Assembly (NCBI GenBank): GCA_938036625.1
Contig: CALHQH010000038.1
Coordinates: 1 to 14,119, forward strand
DNA length: 14,119 nucleotides
Direction: 5' to 3'
Origin: an uncultured Candidatus Saccharibacteria bacterium
Lineage (GTDB): Bacteria > Patescibacteriota > Saccharimonadia > Saccharimonadales > Saccharimonadaceae
Part shown: piece after piece, positions 6,252-12,709 of the stretch
How positions within the stretch are numbered: the stretch's first letter is position 1
Layout: the number at the start of each line of letters is the position of its first letter
The notes under the pieces: model-generated
Seen by the model: the letters and a program-made list of their open reading frames with translations, nothing else
Told to the model about the DNA's origin: nothing
Databases searched by the model: none
Program-made: the position numbers and the translations under genes

Positions 6252-6257
6252 TATACT
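6252..6257 (+). promoter_or_regulatory. -10 box of the 74-aa membrane protein gene, leaderless type
   Basis: TATACT at 6252-6257 ends six nt before ATG 6264. No SD is present. The 17 bases from 6251 to the start codon are nearly identical to those at 9182-9199 upstream of the permease gene. Confidence 0.5.
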
Positions 6258-6263
6258 AAAGCC

Positions 6264-6488
6264 ATGACAAAAGCTCCACACACCACTGTAACCAAAACCA
6301 AACCAGCAGCCAAAAAATCATCGAAGCGCACCGGCGCACCAGCCACTCACCCCTCATCGCGCCACACCAAACAGCCCAAGACGGTCGACTACTACCCCAA
6401 CCGCATGACCATCGCCGTCTCGGTGCTAGCTGGCACAGGGCTTGTCTTGCTGTGTTTGATGGTACGGATGACGGTGATTGTGGAGTAA
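6264..6488 (+). CDS. Small basic one-pass membrane protein (74 aa)
   Basis: The N-terminal 45 residues are rich in Lys, Thr, Pro and Ala (TKTKPAAKKSSKR) and predicted disordered and positively charged. A single hydrophobic segment follows (about residues 48-71, MTIAVSVLAGTGLVLLCLM), and the protein ends at TAA 6486-6488. The positive-inside rule puts the basic tail in the cytoplasm. I recognise no family. The product could bind nucleic acid or acidic lipid heads at the membrane, but that is a guess. The start is well placed by TATACT six nt before the ATG. It is transcribed divergently from the ATPase (72 bp between starts) and 154 bp upstream of the protease gene, which has its own promoter. 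Confidence 0.65.
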   Translation: MTKAPHTTVTKTKPAAKKSSKRTGAPATHPSSRHTKQPKTVDYYPNRMTIAVSVLAGTGLVLLCLMVRMTVIVE

Positions 6489-6625
6489 GCACACTAAACT
6501 AACCAGGCCACCCGTAGTTATATTTCATTTTCAATGATAAATACCACGCTGTTCACAAGCAAGAGTTGATAATCAGCCGATTAATAATTAAAGCGCTCTC
6601 AGTTATGGCATAGTATGTTATGGTG

Positions 6626-6634
6626 TGCTATAGT
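6626..6634 (+). promoter_or_regulatory. Extended -10 promoter of the protease gene, leaderless type
   Basis: TGC-TATAGT at 6626-6634 ends eight nt before ATG 6643. The segment 6602-6648 contains three copies of TTATGG (at about 6603, 6618 and 6641), the last including the start codon, and GTGTG on either side of the -10 core. This local repetition could be binding sites or slippage of promoter DNA. Confidence 0.5.
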
Positions 6635-6642
6635 GTGTCATT

Positions 6643-9138
6643 ATGGCACATCGTTTTTCTATTTTTAAGGGGCGGCGGCGCCCGGTGCTTTTTGTTGCAC
6701 TTGGTGTGAGCATTGCCCTGCTTGTAGGGAGTATTATTGCTCTCTATTTAGTATCGCAGCCAAGTGCTCAGTCACCCAATGGCCGCAAAAAAACAATCGA
6801 CCTTCTTACCAAGACAAATACCCAAACGCAGCAGCGTCGCATCACCTCGCAGTTGGGTTTTAGTCTAGAGTACGACCCAGGAGCTATGACAGCAGAGGGG
6901 ATTGTCCAAAACCCCAACAGCGCGCCAGGGACATTCCAGGGGCAAACATACAATGGCGATCAACTCCAAGAGGCGCGCAACTACGGCATCATTACCCTAC
7001 ACCTCACTAACAAGACGTCTAGTACACCACAGCCAGTCGCTGCGCAGCAGTCACAGCTTACTATTACCGCTAACCGTAACAAAAATTACTTCGGTAGCAA
7101 AGACAGCATCCCTGAGTACAAGGGGAAGTCTAACCTTGACATCATCACGCAAGAGAAACGCAAAAGCCTTGCTCATGCTGGACGTGATGATGAGATCAAC
7201 GAACGCGCTATTACTATCGCAGGCAAAAAATATCGTGAGCTTCACGTCAAACATCGCCTCAAAGCTCTTAATGGTCAGCTCACTATCTGGCGACAATCCT
7301 ACTACTACCTAACCGTCCAGCACGACCGACCATACTGGCTTGCCGTAACCAACCTACCTGCCAATGACCGTGATGCGCTCGCTACCTGGCAAAATGTGAT
7401 CTCTCGCGTCTCCTACACACAGCCACAGGACGGTGCGCTATCTTCTAGCCAGCCCGTGATCGCACGCTTAGCCGCAGCCAATACACCAACCGACACCGCT
7501 AACATCCACGGCACAGTCGGCGACGACATTATGCTCAGTGTGGTAGCAAAAAATCAGTTAGCAACAGTTAGAGTTGGTGCAATGCGCTGTGCTCGCCTCA
7601 CCTTTCGCGTCCAGAGTAATACTCTCACACTAGCAAAGGCTTGTAATGGCGGCATTGGGAGTGGGTCGATTGTGTCATCGGATGGCATTGTTGTTACTAA
7701 TGGCCACGTTGTCGAAACAACCGATACTGATCTCCTTGCCAACGCCTTTCCAACCTCCCAACAAGAGTGGGACAACTATATTCAATTTGTCACTGGAGCG
7801 GGTTATGCAACTGAGACGCAGATACGCGAGCTTATCAGCCAAGTCGAAAACGATGATATGGCTGCCGCCCAAAAGCTGATAGCCTATCTGCAGCTTGTGC
7901 CAAAGTCTAACATTACAGTAAGCAACAGTCGCACCGACTACGTTATCCAGACATCTGATGACCCAATCCGCCTTACAGAAGAAAATACCTGGCAAAAATC
8001 TGCCACTAACAAAACTGCGACACTCATTGACAAAGAAGTTGATACAGGTGATGTTGATCTCTCGTCTCGATATACCGACGTTGCACTCCTCAAGATGAGC
8101 GGTACATTCCCAACAATCCAGCGGCTGTCGTCGCTCAGCTCGGTCCAAAACGGCGACCGCATTACCGCAGTAGGGTACCCAGCGCTTGTTGATGGTGGCA
8201 TTAGCACTAAGCAGTCTCGCACCATACCCACCGTTTCTACTGGTACGACAAGCAGGACACTGCGTGATGGCGGCGGGCACTCACTTATTTTGACTACTAC
8301 CGAGATCTCTTCTGGCAGTAGTGGTGGCCCTGCTTTTAATGCGAAGGGTGAGCAAGTTGGTATCACAACATATGCGCGAGAATCATGCACGAAAGAAGAA
8401 TCGTGCTTTGGTAGTGGTATTGCCCGAGATGCACAAGACGCACAAACTATGGCAACCAAGCAGCGTGTCTCCATTACCACCAACGGTGAACTCACCAAAC
8501 TATGGCAGACGGGTATCGATGAATTTGTTGCTGGGCGCTACAGCGCTGCAGCACGGTCATTTAGTAGCCTCAACAGCAAATACCCAGGTAATTATCTTGT
8601 AACAAAATTCCTATCAACCGCCCAGAATCAACCACGAGATGAAACCGACCAGACTACAACACCTAGCCCAGATGCTCGCAATGCAGACCCAAGTACAAAT
8701 CCTGATACTAGCATCGATTACTCCTACACTCCGCTCACATCAAGCGAACGTAGTACGGTTGTCATACTTATCATCTGCTTTATGGTGATTGTCGTGGTCG
8801 CGATTGCAGTAATTGGCTTCGCTATCTGGGCTGGCACCCGCAAGAAGAACTCTACTCAGCCGCATTATCCCTACCCATTACAGCCAACAGCGCAGCCTGG
8901 GCAACCATCCGTTGGCTACACAGGTCAGCCACAACCACCCGTCCAGCAATCATATTATCCACCTCAGCCTCAACCTCAACCATATCCACCAGCTCAGCAA
9001 GTTACACCAGCGCAGACGCCTATGGTGCAGCCAACAGCACAGTCTTCATCGCCAGCTGATCCACTACCGCCACAGCAGCCGCAGGCTACTCAACCCTCAG
9101 CACCGACTGAGTCATCTACTCCCGCTCCATTCGAGTAA
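6643..9138 (+). CDS. Membrane-anchored trypsin-like serine protease with Pro/Gln-rich tail
   Basis: The 831-aa protein has a short basic N-terminus, a membrane helix (about 15-38), a 270-residue extracellular region of unknown fold, and a chymotrypsin/HtrA-type protease domain (about 310-605). The triad is readable: His355 in VTNGHVV, Asp479 in YTDVALLK and Ser560 in GSSGGPA. No PDZ domain follows; instead there is a helical repeat-like stretch (612-660, ending in the TPR-like FVAGRYSAAARSFSSL), a Ser/Thr/Pro linker, a second membrane helix (705-730) and about 100 residues of Pro/Gln-rich low-complexity sequence. By the positive-inside rule (RRR before the first helix, RKK after the second) the protease faces outward and the tail inward. 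Cysteines are few (316, 334, 582, 588 outside). It probably cleaves surface or host proteins, which is inference. ATG 6643 is set by TATAGT eight nt upstream. Confidence 0.85.
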   Translation: MAHRFSIFKGRRRPVLFVALGVSIALLVGSIIALYLVSQPSAQSPNGRKKTIDLLTKTNTQTQQRRITSQLGFSLEYDPGAMTAEGIVQNPNSAPGTFQGQTYNGDQLQEARNYGIITLHLTNKTSSTPQPVAAQQSQLTITANRNKNYFGSKDSIPEYKGKSNLDIITQEKRKSLAHAGRDDEINERAITIAGKKYRELHVKHRLKALNGQLTIWRQSYYYLTVQHDRPYWLAVTNLPANDRDALATWQNVISRVSYTQPQDGALSSSQPVIARLAAANTPTDTANIHGTVGDDIMLSVVAKNQLATVRVGAMRCARLTFRVQSNTLTLAKACNGGIGSGSIVSSDGIVVTNGHVVETTDTDLLANAFPTSQQEWDNYIQFVTGAGYATETQIRELISQVENDDMAAAQKLIAYLQLVPKSNITVSNSRTDYVIQTSDDPIRLTEENTWQKSATNKTATLIDKEVDTGDVDLSSRYTDVALLKMSGTFPTIQRLSSLSSVQNGDRITAVGYPALVDGGISTKQSRTIPTVSTGTTSRTLRDGGGHSLILTTTEISSGSSGGPAFNAKGEQVGITTYARESCTKEESCFGSGIARDAQDAQTMATKQRVSITTNGELTKLWQTGIDEFVAGRYSAAARSFSSLNSKYPGNYLVTKFLSTAQNQPRDETDQTTTPSPDARNADPSTNPDTSIDYSYTPLTSSERSTVVILIICFMVIVVVAIAVIGFAIWAGTRKKNSTQPHYPYPLQPTAQPGQPSVGYTGQPQPPVQQSYYPPQPQPQPYPPAQQVTPAQTPMVQPTAQSSSPADPLPPQQPQATQPSAPTESSTPAPFE

Positions 9139-9179
9139 TGCTAGCATCAGCCACCCATCGCTCACCGACCAGCAAATTG

Positions 9180-9188
9180 TGGTATACT
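9180..9188 (+). promoter_or_regulatory. Extended -10 promoter of the permease gene, leaderless type
   Basis: TGG-TATACT at 9180-9188 ends seven nt before ATG 9196. It lies in the 57-bp gap after the protease stop, so the permease has its own promoter rather than depending on readthrough. No SD is present. Confidence 0.55.
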
Positions 9189-9195
9189 AAAGACC

Positions 9196-10329
9196 ATGAG
9201 AGTACGAATAGAGATAGACACAAAGACCTTTGTGCGGTTTTGGCTGGTAGTAATTGGTTTTGCCTTTGCAATCCTCGCGATTTATCTGGCGCAGACTGCC
9301 TTGATTATGATTGGCACGGCGGGGTTCCTCGCGCTGGCACTCAATGGGCCAGTCAATGCCATCGTCGAGCGCTTGCCTAACCGCAGCCGCACACTCAGCA
9401 CCGCACTTGCCTTCATTAGCATTGTGGCGCTACTTGGAGTGGTTCTTGTGCTCGTGGTACCACCCATCGTCCAGCAGACGAGCAAGTTTGTCGACGCCCT
9501 GCCGGGGATGGTCCATACAGCGGGCGAGCAGTGGCATAGCTTTGGTACTTTTGCCGAGCAGTATCATATCCAAGCGCAGGTAGATCAAGTAGTAGAGAGT
9601 GCTCGCAGCAGTGTCGAGTCCTGGACGCGTGGCCTCAGTGGCAACCTCCTTGCCGGCATTAGCTCCGTCTTCTCTGCAGTCGGCTCAGGGTTCTTAGTGC
9701 TCGTCCTCACCTTCTTGATGCTGACGGAAGGGCCAGCCTGGGCAGAGCGCTTTTGGGGGCTCTACCGCGACCAATCTACAATGGAACGCCACCAGAAGGT
9801 CGCCCATCGCATGCATGCTGTGGTAGCAGGCTATGTGACGGGCCAGCTCACCATCTCGGGCATTGGCGCCCTCTTTGCTGGGGCAGCAGTCTTTGTGCTG
9901 AGCCTCTTTTTCTCGGCTATTCCGAGTAACCTTGCGCTCGTCACGATTGCCGTTACCTTCGTCCTAGCGCTCATCCCTATGTTTGGTGCCACGATCGCTG
10001 GGGTAATGATCTCCCTCTTGCTTGCCTTTAATGCCTTGCCAGGTGGCCTCATCTTTGCGGCATTTTTCATCATCTACCAGCAGATCGAGAATAACTTCAT
10101 CTCGCCCACCATTCAGTCGCGCAAAATTGATCTCACGCCACTAGTTGTCCTTGTTGCCATCACCATCGGCCTCTATATCTTTGGCATCATCGGTGGTCTC
10201 ATCTCCATCCCCATTGCTGGCTGCTGCAAAGTCCTACTCGACGACTACCTCGAGCACAACGCTCGCGCCCGTGAAGAATCTACCAAGCCACTGGCCAAGC
10301 TGGTGGAGAAGATTAAGGGCGAGGGATAA
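9196..10329 (+). CDS. AI-2E family transporter (PerM/TqsA-like permease)
   Basis: The 377-aa multi-pass membrane protein has the family layout: paired helices at about 16-50, a third at 67-90, a soluble mostly helical segment (91-150), then helices at about 152-176, 205-240, 243-280, 282-297 and 315-345. The signature ISPTIQSRKIDLTP (302-315) before the last helices is diagnostic. The family includes the AI-2 exporter TqsA and Na+/H+ antiporters; the substrate cannot be told from sequence, and the name does not prove AI-2 transport. Length fits the usual 330-380 aa. The ATG is supported by TATACT seven nt upstream. The C-terminal 30 residues are charged and cytoplasmic. The gene ends 83 bp before the stop of the convergent operon. 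Confidence 0.9.
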   Translation: MRVRIEIDTKTFVRFWLVVIGFAFAILAIYLAQTALIMIGTAGFLALALNGPVNAIVERLPNRSRTLSTALAFISIVALLGVVLVLVVPPIVQQTSKFVDALPGMVHTAGEQWHSFGTFAEQYHIQAQVDQVVESARSSVESWTRGLSGNLLAGISSVFSAVGSGFLVLVLTFLMLTEGPAWAERFWGLYRDQSTMERHQKVAHRMHAVVAGYVTGQLTISGIGALFAGAAVFVLSLFFSAIPSNLALVTIAVTFVLALIPMFGATIAGVMISLLLAFNALPGGLIFAAFFIIYQQIENNFISPTIQSRKIDLTPLVVLVAITIGLYIFGIIGGLISIPIAGCCKVLLDDYLEHNARAREESTKPLAKLVEKIKGEG

Positions 10330-10383
10330 AAACCTCACAGCGAGAGCCACACCAGTAAGAATCTTACGATATATCTACATATA

Positions 10384-10418
10384 AGTTAGAGAAGAATAAA
10401 GCTTTAAACACTCTAACT
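10384..10418. terminator. Possible bidirectional terminator hairpin between convergent genes
   Basis: AGTTAGAG (10384-10391) pairs perfectly with CTCTAACT (10411-10418), with a 19-nt A+T-rich loop that contains the palindrome TAAAGCTTTA. It covers the last codons of the minus-strand gene and lies just after the permease gene. The stem is weak and no T run follows on either strand, so termination is plausible only from position. Confidence 0.3.
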
Positions 10419-10913
10419 AATAAATATTTCCTGTCCAGGCCGTGGATGTGTAACCCTCTCGACATACCCATCGAAGAAGAAGGGAATATTGTCCTCATCA
10501 CCATTATCAATCCGCCCCTTAGCCTTACTGCACGCACCAAGAGAAACACTATACTCTGGCTCTCCTGTCACGATTGTCGGCTCATCCCACTCAGTAATCC
10601 ACGCGTAGCGTCCACCGAAGTTTCGCTTGGCAACCTCAAGGATATAACAACCTGCATCCATCGCTACCGTATCTTTTGTCTCAAGAACAAACATATGGTT
10701 CTTTGATGTAGTATCGGCAGCTTCTCGATAGAGTACATCAAGCACATCATCCACCACTGCAAGACTCTTTACTGAATAATCAAGCATACCATGAAGGTCA
10801 TGCCCCAGTACTTTTGACATATAGTCGATGAAATACTGTGCATGCTTCTGTGTGTATGCTGCAAGCTCGCGTTGACTATCTGATTGGGTGTTATTGTCTG
10901 GAATCGTTGGCAT
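10413..10913 (-). CDS. Conserved-type hypothetical protein, third gene of immunity-like operon (166 aa)
   Basis: A soluble, acidic protein with no signal peptide. The pattern LDYSVKSLAVVDDVLD (about 44-59), then GCYILEVAKRNFGGRYAW, a Pro/Gly segment and a C-terminal DNIPFFFDGYVERV, looks like an uncharacterised family often seen in actinobacterial gene clusters with immunity-type proteins, but I cannot name it. The start is ATG 10913, with SD-like AGGA at 10924-10921, seven nt upstream, and it follows the TY-Chap-like gene by 24 bp, so it is co-transcribed. Unlike the first gene of the operon it has no -10 box, as expected for an internal cistron. A role as immunity protein or secretion chaperone is inferred only from neighbours. 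Confidence 0.65.
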   Translation of the reverse strand: MPTIPDNNTQSDSQRELAAYTQKHAQYFIDYMSKVLGHDLHGMLDYSVKSLAVVDDVLDVLYREAADTTSKNHMFVLETKDTVAMDAGCYILEVAKRNFGGRYAWITEWDEPTIVTGEPEYSVSLGACSKAKGRIDNGDEDNIPFFFDGYVERVTHPRPGQEIFIS

Positions 10914-10937
10914 ATTATTTTCCTGCTGTGTAATAAT

Positions 10938-11459
10938 CTATAATAACTCTGGTCGCCTCGACGCCATCTCAATCCCCAGATCAACCTCAAGCGGATCCTC
11001 ACCCACGTCCAGCTCATCTACTTCTTCTGCGGAGTAGTAACGACCATCTTCTAGTTCTTCAGGAGCACGCCATGCGTAGTAAGTCAATGAAGTTGGTTCA
11101 CTGATCTGAAGGATGTCACGCAGGATGTGGACCGATTGTGCTGTGAGTGAGGCATACGCCGAACTATACGTCGGCAGCAGGAGATGACGCGAGTAAACTT
11201 CATTTTCATTACTTTGCTGCCACCCTTGATTAACCATAGTGCTGATAGCACTGGACTTGTACGCACTCGATACATTCCGCGTCTGTGGAGACAGACGTAG
11301 TTCACAGACAATAGCCGTGTCGCTAACGGCGTAATGAAGGTACTGTGTCATATATTCTGTAGACACTTCGGGGATCAGTACAATGTGTACTCGACCGCCA
11401 GCGCGCATGAGTGCGCGCGCAAGTTTATTCTCAAACTGTGTCCAGGAGAATTGGTGCAT
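10938..11459 (-). CDS. TY-Chap-like (secretion-chaperone-fold) protein, second gene of immunity-like operon
   Basis: The 173-aa soluble protein has the layout of TY-Chap/YbjN-type domains: an N-terminal helix starting W-x-x-F-x-x-x-L (6-14), strands around VHIVLIPE and YLHYAVSD, CELRLSPQTRN, a helix ending in the 'L-x-x-x-GW' type turn (STMVNQGW, about 74-81), a strand HLLLP, and a last helix with a conserved-looking LTYYAWRAP. An acidic tail of 40 residues follows. Such domains resemble type III secretion chaperones and in Actinobacteria sit beside type VII-linked toxins and their immunity proteins. Specific partner unknown. The start ATG 11459 has SD-like GGTGG (11471-11467), seven nt upstream; the gap to the upstream gene is 15 bp. 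Family call is by pattern only and moderately sure. Confidence 0.6.
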   Translation of the reverse strand: MHQFSWTQFENKLARALMRAGGRVHIVLIPEVSTEYMTQYLHYAVSDTAIVCELRLSPQTRNVSSAYKSSAISTMVNQGWQQSNENEVYSRHLLLPTYSSAYASLTAQSVHILRDILQISEPTSLTYYAWRAPEELEDGRYYSAEEVDELDVGEDPLEVDLGIEMASRRPELL

Positions 11460-11474
11460 GTTGAAACCACCATG

Positions 11475-11942
11475 TTAAATGCTATTCAATACATTCGCAT
11501 ACTGTGGGGAATGGATATATACTGCGATAGCTGAACGCCGATTGGATATTTGAAACTCACAGCCATTTTCTGCCTTCCAGTATGCAATTTCACGCTCAGC
11601 ATCACGCTTGATTCGAGGTCTACCCCAAACGGCAGTTCCTGCCTCTACATAGCCGACAAAAGCGTCGTTCATAAATCTGTCTTGTTCAATTGATTTTGTT
11701 GTATCAATATCTGTTAGGCTCCATGAGACCATGTCAAGTCCTCTAACCGGATCGGATGTGGTTGCCCTCAGTCTCGGCTGACTAACTGGAATATCCTTTG
11801 CGATAGTACTTGGATCACTTTCATCCCAACCCAGTTTTTCCATAGCCGCTGTCAACTTATCTTCTGTGAGTGGCCAATCTTGGTTGACCCAGTAATTTAC
11901 AAGTTCGACAAATTTTTGTGAGGTAATGCTGTTCCATGTCAT
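11475..11942 (-). CDS. DUF6301-like protein, first gene of immunity-like operon (155 aa)
   Basis: A soluble, acidic protein whose N-terminal third (FVELVNYWVNQDWPLTED, then LTAAMEKLGWDESD, residues about 11-43) resembles the 'WPLT...LGW' opening of the actinobacterial DUF6301 family, which occurs near polymorphic toxins as a presumed immunity protein. The remainder (FVGYVEAGTAVWGRP, then CEFQISNRRSAIAVYIHSP) is compatible but not diagnostic. I would treat the family call as tentative. ATG 11942 is set by the extended -10 TGG-TATAAT (11960-11952), nine nt upstream, making this the leaderless first cistron of a three-gene operon with 11459 and 10913. No toxin gene with a recognisable catalytic motif or WXG motif is adjacent. 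Base composition is A+T-richer than cysS and the permease on either side. Confidence 0.6.
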   Translation of the reverse strand: MTWNSITSQKFVELVNYWVNQDWPLTEDKLTAAMEKLGWDESDPSTIAKDIPVSQPRLRATTSDPVRGLDMVSWSLTDIDTTKSIEQDRFMNDAFVGYVEAGTAVWGRPRIKRDAEREIAYWKAENGCEFQISNRRSAIAVYIHSPQYANVLNSI

Positions 11943-11967
11943 GATGATAGTATTATACCACCATCAT
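11941..11967 (-). promoter_or_regulatory. Leaderless extended -10 promoter centred in a 27-bp dyad
   Basis: On the minus strand TGG-TATAAT (11960-11952) precedes ATG 11942 by nine nt. The whole block 11941-11967 is a dyad centred on 11954, with outer arms ATGATG/CATCAT and an inner GTATTATAC core; 11 of 13 pairs match. A dyad centred on the -10 suggests an operator for a dimeric repressor. Confidence 0.5.
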
Positions 11968-12041
11968 ATCCTACACACCATCGCTATTTTGTGCTATCAC
12001 ACTACTGCTCTGTGCGTGGTTCATCGTGTCATAATACTATC
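11946..12041. repeat. 11-bp perfect inverted repeat flanking the gap upstream of the immunity-like operon
   Basis: GATAGTATTAT (11946-11956) and ATAATACTATC (12031-12041) are exact reverse complements separated by 74 bp. The first arm lies inside the promoter dyad and the second overlaps the stop of the gene at 12037. They could be paired operator half-regions allowing a DNA loop, or scars of a small insertion. Confidence 0.45.
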
Positions 12042-12708
12042 TCGGCACGCAGCGGTACACCACTGTTTGGTCTCGCATGCATAACTGCACAACTGGTGCA
12101 ATAACTCCTGCCGTCTTGAGCGTATCGGGCGACGACCAATCGTAGCGTGGCCCTCCCTCACTGCCATATTCAATCGGCGCAACGACTAGATTGTAATAAT
12201 GATGCATTAGCACCAGCGCACGCAACGGATCGACAAGCGGCGCGGTTGCCATCGGCTCATCAGACATATCAAGCTCGAGTGTTTGCCATGCTGCGTCGGG
12301 TATCTCCTCAGTCTCCTCGGATGCGTTATATCTATCATAGCTCACAGCCAAGCCACTACCGTCGTAGCCAAGGCCTGATAGCTTCTCGGCATAGTCTGGC
12401 AGGTATGCCGCGATGGCAAGGTCGATATTCTCTGGTAGGGTTTTATCCGCATCATAGGCCGTCCGCTCAGTCAACGGCAAGTCCTCAGGTGGCAGCCCAG
12501 CACTGAGGTACGCTTCACACGTAATGAGGTCGCCCAGTATAATCGTTGCTTCGTTAATATCATGATTACTATATTCGCTATTCTCGTATGCTCTGCAGCG
12601 CACTGCATCATATACCGCAGTCAAGGCGGCAATCTTCTGGTCTGACGGCGATGGTTCTTGCTCTGCCTGTGGTGTAGCTGTCTTTCCTGATAGACTTTCG
12701 TGATTCAT
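12037..12708 (-). CDS. Unrecognised acidic protein downstream of cysS (223 aa)
   Basis: The frame is open further upstream, but that part lies over the end of cysS in another frame and is Ser/Arg low-complexity, so I place the start at ATG 12708, one base after the cysS stop (12710-12712). A purine-rich AGAAG precedes it by about six nt. The product is soluble and acidic, with a Pro/Glu/Ser linker (residues 8-27), helical segments (KIAALTAVYDAVRCRAYEN, and DPLRALVLMHHYYNLV at about 168-183) and three scattered cysteines. No family is recognised. The tight spacing implies co-transcription and possible translational coupling with cysS. Its function need not relate to cysteinyl-tRNA synthesis. 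Confidence 0.65.
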   Translation of the reverse strand: MNHESLSGKTATPQAEQEPSPSDQKIAALTAVYDAVRCRAYENSEYSNHDINEATIILGDLITCEAYLSAGLPPEDLPLTERTAYDADKTLPENIDLAIAAYLPDYAEKLSGLGYDGSGLAVSYDRYNASEETEEIPDAAWQTLELDMSDEPMATAPLVDPLRALVLMHHYYNLVVAPIEYGSEGGPRYDWSSPDTLKTAGVIAPVVQLCMRDQTVVYRCVPR

Positions 12709-12709
12709 A

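Noticed and set aside
6192..6281. 30-codon N-terminal extension of the ATPase
   Set aside because: It runs over the divergent promoter region and the first codons of the 6264 gene; the -10 box at 6206-6201 places the start at 6191.
7675..8498. Long minus-strand ORFs opposite the protease domain
   Set aside because: They oppose the catalytic core with its full triad and have no start signals or recognisable protein pattern.
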